This document shows positions 1 to 9,473 of a DNA stretch of 64,000 nt, piece after piece (the stretch's first letter is position 1; each line of letters begins with the position of its first letter). The translations under genes and the position numbers were made by a program. The stretch spans positions 1,953,501 through 2,017,500 of the forward strand of contig NZ_CP011120.1 of NCBI RefSeq assembly GCF_001628715.1, given 5' to 3'. The stretch comes from Acetobacter oryzifermentans. GTDB taxonomy: Bacteria; Pseudomonadota; Alphaproteobacteria; Acetobacterales; Acetobacteraceae. The notes beneath the pieces were generated by a model. The model saw only the letters and a list, made by a program, of their open reading frames with translations. It had not been told where the DNA came from and did no database searches.

Positions 1-512
1 GCTAACGCGGGGGAGTTTGTCGCGGCATCCCAATAGCCGCGGTATTCCAGCGGCGCAGATCCGGACAGAGCGGCTGTCAGAAGCACTTTGGCCGCGTTAG
101 CATCTGCCGTTACGCCTGCAACTGCGTTTTGAGCGCTGGTGGCTGTATCGTTAACACTGGATGCAATAGTTGCAACCTGCACGCCTGTTTGTGCTGCCTG
201 TGCGGCGCTTGTCGAAGCCGCCGCTGATGCTGTCTGAGACTGATTGGCGGATGTTTCTGAGGCTGCTGCATGTGTGGCGGCCTGCGTGACATACTGGTTT
301 AGCGCAGAGCCAGACAGCGCGTCATCCAGATCAGCCGTTTTTACAACGTCTGATGGTAGTCCGGCCTTAACAATATTGGCAGGTGTCGCAAGCTGCGCCT
401 TGCCGCTAAATACGCCTAAAATACTGTCTTCGGCTGCGACATTTTGCGCTTCAGGCAACGCCGAAATCGGCTGGCCACTAGGCGTGGTCGCCGTTGAGTT
501 AGTTCCTGACAT
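1..512 (-). CDS. Phage tail fiber protein, C-terminus outside window
   Basis: The minus-strand frame opens with ATG at 512 and stays open to the window edge, giving about 170 residues. It begins MSGTNSTATTPSGQPISALP, followed by a long Ala/Ser/Thr-rich stretch (roughly residues 75-140) of the low-complexity kind found in fiber shafts. Near the edge comes a YRGYWDAATNSPALA motif, common in tail fiber and collar proteins that present binding modules. It follows another fiber gene and a small linker gene, so it is probably the distal receptor-binding fiber. The frame and fiber-like composition are seen; receptor binding is inferred. Confidence 0.7.
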   Translation of the reverse strand, partial: MSGTNSTATTPSGQPISALPEAQNVAAEDSILGVFSGKAQLATPANIVKAGLPSDVVKTADLDDALSGSALNQYVTQAATHAAASETSANQSQTASAAASTSAAQAAQTGVQVATIASSVNDTATSAQNAVAGVTADANAAKVLLTAALSGSAPLEYRGYWDAATNSPAL

Positions 513-527
513 GAGGATTCCGATTAT

Positions 528-1055
528 TTATGCAATGAGGAGAGGCTGATCATTATCGCCAAGAAGAATTGATCCACCTGCCAACTGGATAGAATTCGGT
601 GGTATCGGCGTTCCGTTCGACAGTGTCGGCGTTTTTTGCGGAGCGGTGGCAGAAAGCGCATTGCTAACGGGCAGCAATATACTAACCGCAGCGCGCCGCC
701 CTTGCTGCGTTAGCAATCTAACGTTGATATTTTGTTGTGTTCCTGGCTGTCCGCTACCAATCATCAAACATGCCATGCCGTTTACTATACTAGACCACAG
801 GCATTTTAGGTCATCAGCCTCACCAAGAGATGTGGTGATTTCAACGCTTTCGATATTTGCCAAATAATCACTTGTTCCAGACAGCCAATCACTTGGATCT
901 AATGAATAATCTAGGTTATCTGCGCTAGTTTTTTTAGGCCAGACAAGCTGCGTAGGTGGAGAGGTAACAGCACCTCTCACCTGATCCATACTAGGTAACA
1001 GTAGTGTACGCCCAGGAGCTGGATACCAGTTTGGGGATGGAATAGGTGCGGTCAT
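528..1055 (-). CDS. Small phage tail-associated protein, unknown
   Basis: A 175-residue protein with no recognised catalytic motif and no signal peptide. It overlaps the stop of the upstream fiber gene by 4 bases, so translation is probably coupled. It is Pro-rich at the N-terminus and beta-rich and polar after that. The C-terminus contains GGSILLGDNDQPLLIA. Lying between two fiber genes, it may be a fiber connector or fiber-tail adaptor. That role comes from position only. Confidence 0.6.
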   Translation of the reverse strand: MTAPIPSPNWYPAPGRTLLLPSMDQVRGAVTSPPTQLVWPKKTSADNLDYSLDPSDWLSGTSDYLANIESVEITTSLGEADDLKCLWSSIVNGMACLMIGSGQPGTQQNINVRLLTQQGRRAAVSILLPVSNALSATAPQKTPTLSNGTPIPPNSIQLAGGSILLGDNDQPLLIA

Positions 1056-2212
1056 GCTGGACCAACAGCCAGAAAATTAACACTGGTTGACCCATTGGTT
1101 TGGATCTGGAACCCCGTTGCCGTCCAGCCGCTCAAAACAGAAACAGGATCATTACTCCCATTTGTGAGGCCGTGGCTGATAACAATAGTTGTTGGAGTGC
1201 CTGAAAATGCCTGCGGAAATGTTATGTCGTGCACGCCGCTGCCCTCAACTGCAACGACAAAATCCTGCATGATTTTACCTGCGGAAAGTCCGGTGACATA
1301 ATTCCCTGCTGGCTGTTTTGCGCTCACCTGCGCCTGTAGATTGTTATCAGCGTTTACCCGCGCTGTAGTCTCTGCTGTTACGTCCGCATACCACGCCAAT
1401 GTGCCGATTTTGGCATTGCTATTGTAGGCAAAATACGCGCGCCCATCAGACGGATTTACACATAGAGATGTACCGGAAATAGCGCCGGAGATACCAGTAT
1501 TGGTGTTCGCAACATATCCCGAAAGATCAGACTGAAACGCAACAAGGCCTTTTGGCGTGGTGATGTTACCATTCCACGCAAAATACCACTGATACGTTTT
1601 GCCAGCAGAATCATAACCCGTGAGATTGAGACCGGAAGAATTACTACTACCGTCGTTAAGGACATCAGCTACAGACCATGTTCCACGGTATTTTCCGTCA
1701 TCTGCGGGATTGCCAAACTCTAGGCCATTCGTCCACCCGTAATCGCCTGTATTTGCGCGCGCACCATTCCAGCCACCGTTTATACCACCGCTGAACCAAC
1801 CGGAGCTATATTGCGACCCTGTAGATGTATCACCAGATTTTTTTACATAACGCCCATCAGCATCCACAGCGTTTACTAATTGGCGCTGTGACCAATCCGA
1901 AACAGCAATACCGATTACAATGCCGGTTAAAGTGCCGCCAGAAAGCGGCAAAAAAGCACTTTCTGATCCTGCCGCAATCTGACTGATGGCCTTAAATAAC
2001 TGAGTATTGTCCGTTCTATCCGGCGTTAACTTTGCTCCGACGATAACATTATAAATCTCTGCCAAAATTGCGTTGTATGCATATGCAGGAAAAATCGTGC
2101 GGCCAATTAGCTGAGCTGGATTTCCATCCGTTGCCCAACCTGGCGTGCCAGTTGCGGGTGCAGTATCAGCTTTGCTGGCATCAACAGTTCCAGGAGCGAT
2201 TAAAAGATCCAT
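1052..2212 (-). CDS. Phage tail fiber protein
   Basis: A 386-residue protein whose first 70 residues resemble the attachment region of Mu/P2-type fibers (PGWATDGNP, then IPAYAYNAILAEIYNVI-like helical sequence). A SGGTLTG motif near residue 92 is typical of fiber repeat units. The middle is rich in Gly, Asn, Ser and Tyr. The C-terminal 60 residues (VHDITFPQAFSGTPTTIVIS) look like a small beta-rich tip domain. It lies directly after the gp48-like baseplate gene, the usual place for the proximal fiber. Host receptor recognition is inferred. Confidence 0.8.
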   Translation of the reverse strand: MDLLIAPGTVDASKADTAPATGTPGWATDGNPAQLIGRTIFPAYAYNAILAEIYNVIVGAKLTPDRTDNTQLFKAISQIAAGSESAFLPLSGGTLTGIVIGIAVSDWSQRQLVNAVDADGRYVKKSGDTSTGSQYSSGWFSGGINGGWNGARANTGDYGWTNGLEFGNPADDGKYRGTWSVADVLNDGSSNSSGLNLTGYDSAGKTYQWYFAWNGNITTPKGLVAFQSDLSGYVANTNTGISGAISGTSLCVNPSDGRAYFAYNSNAKIGTLAWYADVTAETTARVNADNNLQAQVSAKQPAGNYVTGLSAGKIMQDFVVAVEGSGVHDITFPQAFSGTPTTIVISHGLTNGSNDPVSVLSGWTATGFQIQTNGSTSVNFLAVGPA

Positions 2213-2215
2213 CGT

Positions 2216-2764
2216 TTACCCTGTATATTCGAAATATATGGTTGTTCCCGATTGGGATGCGCGGCGCATTTCGTATTCGAACACCGTATGATCATCAGAG
2301 GCGGGAGAATCTACAGTGATGATGTAGACAAAATTCCATCCCTCTCCCCCAAAGGAGGATCCAAATGGCATGCCAAAATAAAATGCACTGCACGGCGTAA
2401 CTGTTGCGCTATATCCAAGCGTTTTTGCTAGATCCTCTAATGCAGGGATGCTTATGTTTTGGTCCCCACACAGCCGCGCCACTACCTGACCTTGCGCCTG
2501 TGCAAGCGTAGGCGTTGTAGTTTGGACAGCATCTGGCAAGCCCAGCGTTTTTTGCCATTCTGGCAGGAGTTCATCTGTTGTGGCAGGGAACGCGTCTACC
2601 AGCAGATGAGCTGACCGCTCTCCATTACGCTGGAACGTCTGCGCCCACACACCAGCCAATTTGTACAAAACGCCATCAACAGCGCGAGACCATATAGGGC
2701 CACGCGGTAGGAGAGACAGAATGGCACTGCGGAAATTCTCAACAGAGAAAATAGGAGCAGCCAT
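2216..2764 (-). CDS. Mu gp48-like tail/baseplate protein (YmfQ, DUF2313 type)
   Basis: A 182-residue protein with the family pattern: an N-terminal LLPRGPIWSR box, then a helical region with LLPEWQKTLGLPD and a QAQGQVVARL segment, and a beta-rich C-terminus. In Mu-like phages this protein follows the baseplate wedge protein gp47 and helps connect the baseplate to the fibers. The order here (gp47-like, this gene, fiber) matches. Length is typical for the family, and the spacing of 3 bases to the upstream gene suggests one operon. Confidence 0.85.
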   Translation of the reverse strand: MAAPIFSVENFRSAILSLLPRGPIWSRAVDGVLYKLAGVWAQTFQRNGERSAHLLVDAFPATTDELLPEWQKTLGLPDAVQTTTPTLAQAQGQVVARLCGDQNISIPALEDLAKTLGYSATVTPCSAFYFGMPFGSSFGGEGWNFVYIITVDSPASDDHTVFEYEMRRASQSGTTIYFEYTG

Positions 2765-2767
2765 GTA

Positions 2768-3883
2768 TTAACTCTCCGTTGTCAGTGTCCCCAAAACTGG
2801 CATGGCTCCTGCTACCGTAGGAACAATGGGGCCATTGGGGCTAGTAATATCGTAAGATGCCAGGCCGATGGCTGCTATAGCCTCCTGCCAAGCGTTTTCG
2901 TGGATGGTCACACCCGGACCACTCAAACGCAAAAACATATCCTGTAGTGCAGATTTGATGAGCGCTTTATTAGCGTCGGTATTTTCATCTCCCAGATCTG
3001 AGATCACAAAATCTGTTGCCTGAGCAATGGGTGCACATACAACCACTAATGGTGTTGCAGGTTCTTTCTGCCATACAGCATTTGCTACCGTGAGCTGGTC
3101 ACCTGTAGCGGTTGTGTAGCGTGTATCATTGCTGGATGCGCCGTCTGTTCCCTGCGGGAATCCACCCTCTGCGGCATTTGCATCATCCAGCATAACGTAG
3201 ATAACTACAGATCCAGATCCAAACCCGTTAGGCACAACCCACGCACGAGTTACGCCAGCAACTGCTTCTGCCCATCCTTTGTAATCTGCTGCTGTGCCGT
3301 ATCCACCAGGGTTCTGGTAGGCATCCAGAACGCGGGAGCGAAACTCATCCTGCGTTTCAATATCTGCCCCCCCGGTAAACGCAGTGGCTACAGTTCCTGT
3401 TGTCTGCACACCCTCAACCGGGCTGGACAGTGTTGCCAGAGATCCGGCTGCAATGTTTCCCGCAGACCCGGTGCTTGAGCACTCTGCTGGAGCAACTGTC
3501 TGCCCATTTGCGGTAACTGAGTCTGCTGTTGTTATGGCTGACAGCGCCCCGCCCAGAATAATAGTGGTTCCGGCCGGGATAATGTTGGTGCCTGTAACTG
3601 CAAATGTAACGCTGCCAGAAGCCGCTGTGGCATCTTTGAGGTAAATCCCCTTCAATGCCCCCCACGCGGCTAGATACTCATCTGTAGCTGTCCAGGGTAC
3701 GGCCTGCTTGGCTATCCAATCCAGATATCCGTAATGCAGCCAGGCAAGGCCCGCCAATGCGTAGGTGATGACAGTAATAACCGAAAAACGCAGAACGGCG
3801 GAAACATTGCTGATCCCGCCGTCCAGAACATCCTGTAATGCCTGCTGGCGCAACTGCGTCAGCGTAGGCCGTGCGTATGGCAT
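2768..3883 (-). CDS. Baseplate J-like wedge protein (Mu gp47 type)
   Basis: A 371-residue protein of the baseplate J family. It begins PYARPTLTQLRQQALQDV, contains a beta-rich middle with repeated GT and AGT turns, and has the GGADIETQDEFRSRVLDAYQ segment that is a hallmark of this family. This is followed by the YKGWAEAVAGVTRAWV region. It would form the wedges around the hub of a contractile tail baseplate. It lies 3 bases after the gp46-like gene, as in Mu. Confidence 0.93.
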   Translation of the reverse strand: MPYARPTLTQLRQQALQDVLDGGISNVSAVLRFSVITVITYALAGLAWLHYGYLDWIAKQAVPWTATDEYLAAWGALKGIYLKDATAASGSVTFAVTGTNIIPAGTTIILGGALSAITTADSVTANGQTVAPAECSSTGSAGNIAAGSLATLSSPVEGVQTTGTVATAFTGGADIETQDEFRSRVLDAYQNPGGYGTAADYKGWAEAVAGVTRAWVVPNGFGSGSVVIYVMLDDANAAEGGFPQGTDGASSNDTRYTTATGDQLTVANAVWQKEPATPLVVVCAPIAQATDFVISDLGDENTDANKALIKSALQDMFLRLSGPGVTIHENAWQEAIAAIGLASYDITSPNGPIVPTVAGAMPVLGTLTTES

Positions 3884-3886
3884 ATG

Positions 3887-4387
3887 TTAGTTTATCCCCT
3901 CCCATGCCCACGAAAACAGAAATTCCTGCGTGGCTGTTTTTCCGGGTTCTGTAATTTTCACTGCGAACAGAAGTGCTGGAGAGTTTCCGCTGGCCCATTC
4001 TGCTGTCACGCTAATTGATTGAGCCACGCTATCTATTACAAGCCATTCAAGCGCCTCGTAACAAATAGCCTCAACCTCACGTAGCGCAGATGTTTGCCCC
4101 GCTTTAATGGTACGTGCCATTTGCCATAATCGAGATCCAATAGGCATTTCTGCATATGCATCCGCCCACCACCCACGCCGATCATCCTGATTAGATCCGG
4201 CAGCATCAGGGGCACCACGAATACCAACTGCCGCGGCATCTGTTGTAACTGTTTCCGGTGCCACGCGATCAGTAAATAAACTGACCATAACCGCAGATTT
4301 TAATGGGCTATCTAGGGCAATGTCTCCGCCCTCAATAACAAAATCACCACGGCATTGGCTTGGTATCCACCGGATTGCAATATCCAT
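3887..4387 (-). CDS. Baseplate protein GP46 family
   Basis: A 166-residue protein with the gp46/gpW-like features of Mu-type baseplates: a short N-terminal strand, GDIALDSPLKSAVMVSLFTDR, a GWWADAY motif and MPIGSRLWQMARTI, then a beta-rich end. In contractile tails this small protein joins wedge to sheath. Neighbours are gp45-like upstream and gp47-like downstream, reproducing the Mu order exactly. Confidence 0.9.
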   Translation of the reverse strand: MDIAIRWIPSQCRGDFVIEGGDIALDSPLKSAVMVSLFTDRVAPETVTTDAAAVGIRGAPDAAGSNQDDRRGWWADAYAEMPIGSRLWQMARTIKAGQTSALREVEAICYEALEWLVIDSVAQSISVTAEWASGNSPALLFAVKITEPGKTATQEFLFSWAWEGIN

Positions 4388-4388
4388 A

Positions 4389-4922
4389 TTATCCCTCTGG
4401 TGCGCCGGTTTCCCCTGGGGCAGCCGTAACTGGGTGTTTGTGATCCGTTAGGCTGATACTGCCAGCAACAACGTCTTTTTGGCCGGTAATTGTTCCCGTG
4501 CTGGTGATATCTCCAGAAACATTCAGGCTCTCACAGGTTACGTTGATTTTATTCTGGCCTGCATCAATAGAAATACTTCCATCAGCCTTCATAATAACAG
4601 AACTGCCCATTGTAGGGCTGAAAATGCAGACCTCTCCTGATTGCAGGTTAGGAGGCGGATGCCGTTGGTCTCCTGTGGCAATCACAATGCCACGCGTTCT
4701 GTCTCCACCCTGAAACAGCACAACAGCATCACAACCTGCATTTGGCCTGCTGCGGAATCCATATTCCTGCATAAGAGGAACATCAGAGCGCATTTCACCA
4801 GCAGCTAATGCCAACTGCATGGTAGGGGTGGATTTGCTTTCATCCGTATCCGATGTCTGGCGCGCCAGCCCCAACGCCATCATCACCCGGCGACCAAGGC
4901 GTTGCAAAGGTGATGCCATCAA
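4389..4922 (-). CDS. Baseplate spike/assembly protein (Mu gp45 type)
   Basis: A 177-residue protein resembling Mu gp45, the trimeric membrane-piercing spike. It has an N-terminal OB-like region with RSRPNAGCDAVVLFQGGDRT, a GDQRHPP motif, then repetitive short beta segments (SISIDAGQNKINVTCESLNV) typical of a beta-helical needle. The C-terminus carries a DHKHPVTAAPGETG sequence with the H-x-H pair that can hold a metal at a spike tip. Its start overlaps the end of the gp44-like gene. Confidence 0.9.
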   Translation of the reverse strand: MMASPLQRLGRRVMMALGLARQTSDTDESKSTPTMQLALAAGEMRSDVPLMQEYGFRSRPNAGCDAVVLFQGGDRTRGIVIATGDQRHPPPNLQSGEVCIFSPTMGSSVIMKADGSISIDAGQNKINVTCESLNVSGDITSTGTITGQKDVVAGSISLTDHKHPVTAAPGETGAPEG

Positions 4923-6070
4923 TCCCTGCTTACAGCAGCGGTGGCTTCATTTTGCTCAGCAGGCAGAACTAGCGGCTCTGGAACAAATGCACTGGATGGC
5001 ATCAGAACCATGTTGGCATGCGTGCCATCCTCCCCCTGCACCAGCTCTATTTCTCCTAGCAGCAGATCTGTACGAGTGCTGGATGCACGTGTGAGAGGTA
5101 TGAGTGCATTCGGCCTCCACAGCGCCCCAGATGTATCGCGCCAACTGCTAACTGTAACCTCGGTTGCCTGAGAGCGCCCATAACGCCGCGCCACCTCCCA
5201 CTGCACCCGTTTGCGGGCAATACTATAATCAGCATCTCCGAGTTCAACTGGGATGAGGAGCGGCCTATGCCGTGTTACACCCGGATCCGAAGCGCTTGCC
5301 TCAGCAGGTGCAGTTTGCGCGTGCATCTGCTGGCTCAATTTGTCTCCATCAGCGGGCGGTGTAAACAAAATGGCAGGATTCTGAATAATAGCCTGCACAT
5401 CGGAAAACCGGCCTTCGAGAGATGAAAGCGAAACCATTCGTTCCATATTGACACCCTGCCGCACGCCACCGCTCACAACTGTTGTTCCCACAGGGCTAAG
5501 AACAATGGAACCATCCGGCTGATCGTAGAAAATGCAGCCAGCTAACCGGCATACACGTTCAATAACCTCGTAGGCTGTTTCCGTCAGAATAACGGAAAAC
5601 TGCTGTATTTGTATGTCTCCTGCGCCGCCAACGGCGCTTACAGCCACACCAAATGGTTTGCAAACCTGCTGGGCAATGCCCAATGCTGTTGTGTTGTTCA
5701 TTTGGTAAGTTGAAAACTCAGCCGAGCATTCCACCAGATCAACAGATTTGGATGCAATTGCTACACGATAAACATGCTCCTGTGGCGTTAGCTCCTCTGA
5801 TACGCTCTGCACGTATCCAGTTAAAACTGTATCTCCACCAATAGACAGGACACAGGCTGCACCGGCAGGAATATCTACAGAAACCTGTTGATCTGGCTGA
5901 TAGAGTGTTGTTTCCAGCATGGCTGTCCAGGGCATGATATCTACCCCCATGCGGATAGAAACTCTGTTCCAACCAGAAATCTGATACCCATTCACCGTTA
6001 TGGACACAGCATTGGAGGGTGTCTGATCATACCCAACAAATTCAGATACCGTTGATAATGCAGACATCAT
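4919..6070 (-). CDS. Baseplate hub protein (Mu gp44/gpP type)
   Basis: A 383-residue protein of the late-control D/gp44 hub family. It carries ISGWNRVSIRMGVDIMPWTA near residue 35, GDTVLTGYVQSVSEELTP, and then IERVCRLAGCIFYDQPDGSI in the middle, all typical of hub proteins of contractile tails. Four-base overlaps with both neighbours indicate coupled translation. The product should form the trimeric hub carrying the spike. Confidence 0.9.
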   Translation of the reverse strand: MMSALSTVSEFVGYDQTPSNAVSITVNGYQISGWNRVSIRMGVDIMPWTAMLETTLYQPDQQVSVDIPAGAACVLSIGGDTVLTGYVQSVSEELTPQEHVYRVAIASKSVDLVECSAEFSTYQMNNTTALGIAQQVCKPFGVAVSAVGGAGDIQIQQFSVILTETAYEVIERVCRLAGCIFYDQPDGSIVLSPVGTTVVSGGVRQGVNMERMVSLSSLEGRFSDVQAIIQNPAILFTPPADGDKLSQQMHAQTAPAEASASDPGVTRHRPLLIPVELGDADYSIARKRVQWEVARRYGRSQATEVTVSSWRDTSGALWRPNALIPLTRASSTRTDLLLGEIELVQGEDGTHANMVLMPSSAFVPEPLVLPAEQNEATAAVSRD

Positions 6071-7365
6071 GCAGAAAGCGCCTCAAACTGTGTGGGCATA
6101 AATGCCGGATGTATCGGATCTGCCCGCCGGATCAGATCTGACGCCCTACTGGCATCTGCATATAGCTGCTGCCCCAGAACCAATGCTGGAATTGGCGCAT
6201 TACGCGTGACAGTAATCTGATCAGGCAGTTGGCTGGCACGCTGTGACAGATCTGTGGTGACCTGCACACGCAGGGAGCGAAGGGCTTGCCACATATTATC
6301 AAACCCGGCATCTGCTGCAGATGTTGCGGCATCATCCAGCAAAGTTGCTACACGCAACCGGAGATTTTCGGCTTCCTCAGCAGATGTAGGCTGCCAGTTT
6401 GCACACGCCAGCGCGATAGAGGTAAACGCCATCCAACTGCATATCTGCGCAGTAGATGTGGATGCAGTGGCAATAGCTGAACCAATGGGTGCGGATGATG
6501 GCATAACATCAATTTGATAAGTGGCCATTGGCAGCAATACGCTAATTTGCGTGCCTGGATCATTGATAGATTGACGCAACTGCTCGGCAACATCCAGCAC
6601 AGCAGTAGCGAGAGAGTCTGCTGTAGTTTGCCCTTGAGCAGTTGTAATCAGGCTATCAATTTTTGTGCGGGATGCCGTTAGGTTTTGCAGGACAGAATCA
6701 ACAGTTGCAGTGCTATCTATCGTTCCGGCATTACCCGCAGCATAACGCCCATTATTGCCCGGCAGCGTAGCAATAGCTGCACTATTTACGCGGGGCGAGC
6801 ATATAGCTGCACTTGCTAAACTTCCCCATCTACCAACAACCCCTTGTGCCGCAGAAATAACTGGGCTGCCTACAGATAGAGATGATGACGCTGCACTGGA
6901 ATATGTGCTTCCGCCAACCTGCTGCGCAACCAACGCCGCAGCGCCAATGGCTGCATCTAACGATGTTTGAATGATTGTGTTGAGATAGTTTTTCTGCTCA
7001 AGAAAATCGAAATCAACATCAATCCGGCCCATAATGCCGTCTGGTTCTATCCATGAAAAATTGCTTAATGTTACACGCAAAATTCCTAGAGTTGGATGAA
7101 CCAACAAACCGGCATCAGCAGCCTCTGCAGCGTTAATCAGCACATCTCTCTGCGCTATATATTCAGACCCACATAAAAACCCACGGACATGATATATTCG
7201 GGCGCGACGGCCCAGATCTTCTGCCCACACACCATCACGGTATGGATAATCATGCACAGCCTGTTTGCGTCCGGCCTGCCCACTGCTGCCTACAACAACA
7301 AACGGTACACCCCGAAATGAGCATTGCAAATACTCCTCTGCTAAAGTGATCAGGGTGCCTGACAT
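6067..7365 (-). CDS. DNA circularization family protein (Mu gp43 type)
   Basis: A 432-residue protein. The first 130 residues match the so-called DNA circularization N-terminal family: FRGVPFVVVGSSGQAGRKQ, then YPYRDGVWAEDLGRRAR and the HPTLGILRV motif followed by SWIEPDG. Despite its name this family acts as a baseplate/tail hub component in Mu-like phages. The rest is helical and Ala-rich. It lies between tape measure and hub genes, as in Mu. Confidence 0.9.
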   Translation of the reverse strand: MSGTLITLAEEYLQCSFRGVPFVVVGSSGQAGRKQAVHDYPYRDGVWAEDLGRRARIYHVRGFLCGSEYIAQRDVLINAAEAADAGLLVHPTLGILRVTLSNFSWIEPDGIMGRIDVDFDFLEQKNYLNTIIQTSLDAAIGAAALVAQQVGGSTYSSAASSSLSVGSPVISAAQGVVGRWGSLASAAICSPRVNSAAIATLPGNNGRYAAGNAGTIDSTATVDSVLQNLTASRTKIDSLITTAQGQTTADSLATAVLDVAEQLRQSINDPGTQISVLLPMATYQIDVMPSSAPIGSAIATASTSTAQICSWMAFTSIALACANWQPTSAEEAENLRLRVATLLDDAATSAADAGFDNMWQALRSLRVQVTTDLSQRASQLPDQITVTRNAPIPALVLGQQLYADASRASDLIRRADPIHPAFMPTQFEALSA

Positions 7366-7369
7366 AGCG

Positions 7370-9310
7370 TTAATTCCCTATAGAGCTGTTTTCAGGATCC
7401 ATGGCCCGCTGCTGTTTAACACTGGCAACATGCAGATTATCGCTGCGACTTGTTGCTTTTACCGTGGTGCCTGCTGGTGTTTTTGCAGAAATATGCAAAT
7501 CAAGAAGCATTTTATCGTAGGGTGATTGCCCCTGGGGAGATGCTGATTTGGGAGCAATATCCGCCTGGAACCCAGAAATGAACCCGCGACCACGTTGGAT
7601 ATCACCTAGCGTTCCGTCTCCTGGTCGCAGAAAATCCGTTGTGAAGCGGCTCATTGCCTCTTCAGGACTACGAGAGGTAGCAAACCGTGCAAACTGCGAT
7701 GGATAATGCTTTTTGTAATAAGCAAGGGCAGCCTGTGTTTGGGTAGGCACATCGGCACCCCACACATCTACCCCTTGCTCATTAAGAATTTCATCACGTG
7801 TGCCTTGCAGAAACTGATAAGCGCCTCGCGCAGATGAATCTGGATTAGCTGCATTTGGATCAAGATGTGATTCCGCAACACCTGCTGCGGCTGTCCCTAT
7901 GATGGCATTATCATTGATCCCCATAGGATTATTCTGCCGCAAATATCCTACAAGGTTTCCACCGCGAAGCTGATCTTGTGCTGACGATCCATAACCAGGG
8001 GGATCATATCCGTACACCTTCCTGAACATCCATGCGTAACCGCTCTCAATTTGAGAGACGCCAGGAAGATTTTCTATCCAATCTCTATTTGCTGCTTGTT
8101 GATCTGGCGTTGTGCCTTGTTGAAGAGTTTTCCATGCCTGGAACGCTGTAATCAACGTCAAAACGCGGCTTAAACCGCCACGCTTGGCAATAATGCCTCC
8201 AACCGCTTTGCTAACGCCAAGAAGCCCCAATGTTAATGAGGCAATTCCAGAAATAACTGGAGCAGCCCACAAAACTGCTATGCCAATAAACGCATCTTTT
8301 GCGGCAGCTTTCCATCCTCCAAGATAGTCCACCACATCTTTGATGCGATGCATTACGCCAGAAATCTGGGATTTTATTTTATCCCAACCACCCACTTGCA
8401 GCCATTGCACCACACGCTTGACATAACCCGCAAGATCTTGCGCTATCCATTCCCGATTGGCAGCAATCCATTCTGCCATCTGATGCAGAACTGGTGTGAT
8501 AACTGGCGCCAAGGTTTGGGCTATGGAATAGCCAAAACCCTCCACTGACATGGAAAGTTCTTGCTGGGACTTTTGAAGCTTAGCGGCGGCATCAGCGCCT
8601 TCCTCGTTCATCACGCCGTAGCGTTTAGCCAAGCGGATGTTGTCTTGGAATGCACGCCCTGTTTGCTGGAAGATAGGAAGCAGGCTGGCCCCTGCTTCTC
8701 CAAACAGTTTGGTGGCCGCTATTGTTTGGGCCGCTGGTGTTTTGAGAGAGCGGATGCGGGCAGCAATACGGGCAAAAATCTGATCTGGGGAAAGCTGCTT
8801 CAGCTCTTTCATGCTGATGCCCAGCGCCTGAAATTGTGCAGCAGCTTCAGGAGCAAACCCGTTTACGGCTTCCCACTTCTGGGTGGAAATTTGTCCCAGG
8901 GCACTGCTCATGGCATCGGCAGATCCACCAGAAAGCCGAGCTGCATTGCGCAGCGCCATCAGTCGGCTTGGGTTCATACCGATACTACGCGCAGTTGTGC
9001 GCAGATTAGTGCCAAAAGTAGCCCAGGCAGAAGACAGCTTGTACACACCAGCGATAGAGGATGCACTGGTTAGGATACCCATTTCAGGCACCAGACGCCC
9101 AACAGATCTAAATGCGCCCAGTGTAGAGCGCGATAGATCCGCCATGCCCTTACGCATACGCGTAACGCCGGTAATATCAAAAAACCGCTTGAGGCTACGC
9201 TGCGCATGACGCACAGGAGCCTGCAGAGAGGCTATTTTGTTATTTATCCAATCTAGTTTGCGACTTAACTTATCATTGGCGCTGAGAGTGAGACTAACGG
9301 CTGCGCCCAC
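7370..9310 (-). CDS. Tail tape measure protein with lysozyme-like domain
   Basis: A 646-residue tape measure protein. Residues 1-350 are helical, with the TP901-like core (GMNPSRLMALRNAARLSGGS) and hydrophobic segments around residues 340-375. From about residue 465 a second domain begins, with GVAESHLDPNAANPDSSARG and AYQFLQGTRDEI. This is the pattern of phage tail lysozyme/transglycosylase domains, in which the Glu of the AESHLDP segment is the expected catalytic residue. Such a domain would open peptidoglycan during DNA entry. Its start overlaps the end of the frameshifted chaperone extension. Confidence 0.9.
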   Translation of the reverse strand: MGAAVSLTLSANDKLSRKLDWINNKIASLQAPVRHAQRSLKRFFDITGVTRMRKGMADLSRSTLGAFRSVGRLVPEMGILTSASSIAGVYKLSSAWATFGTNLRTTARSIGMNPSRLMALRNAARLSGGSADAMSSALGQISTQKWEAVNGFAPEAAAQFQALGISMKELKQLSPDQIFARIAARIRSLKTPAAQTIAATKLFGEAGASLLPIFQQTGRAFQDNIRLAKRYGVMNEEGADAAAKLQKSQQELSMSVEGFGYSIAQTLAPVITPVLHQMAEWIAANREWIAQDLAGYVKRVVQWLQVGGWDKIKSQISGVMHRIKDVVDYLGGWKAAAKDAFIGIAVLWAAPVISGIASLTLGLLGVSKAVGGIIAKRGGLSRVLTLITAFQAWKTLQQGTTPDQQAANRDWIENLPGVSQIESGYAWMFRKVYGYDPPGYGSSAQDQLRGGNLVGYLRQNNPMGINDNAIIGTAAAGVAESHLDPNAANPDSSARGAYQFLQGTRDEILNEQGVDVWGADVPTQTQAALAYYKKHYPSQFARFATSRSPEEAMSRFTTDFLRPGDGTLGDIQRGRGFISGFQADIAPKSASPQGQSPYDKMLLDLHISAKTPAGTTVKATSRSDNLHVASVKQQRAMDPENSSIGN

Positions 9311-9473
9311 GGGCCATGCTCTCCTTACGCTGTTTTTCTGCTATACGATTGGCCTGCTTAACCCAGAACAGCATCTGGCTACCGCTCAGCCCCTCAACGT
9401 CAGATAGAGACCAGCCAGAGAACACGGTGCAGAGATCTGCTGTCAGTTGTTCCCAATTATCCGGCCATGCATA
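9294..9473 (-). CDS. Tail assembly chaperone frameshift extension (E' part)
   Basis: An overlapping frame of about 59 residues, entered by a -1 shift from the upstream chaperone gene. It reads YAWPDNWEQLTADLCTVFSG, then WSLSDVEGLSGSQMLFWVKQ. That is the short helical pattern of the P2 gpE'-like/GpE family, normally made only as a fusion. Nothing suggests an independent start. The fusion would be about 268 residues. The slippery run at 9473-9479 supports the mechanism. Confidence 0.75.
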   Translation of the reverse strand, partial: YAWPDNWEQLTADLCTVFSGWSLSDVEGLSGSQMLFWVKQANRIAEKQRKESMARGRSR

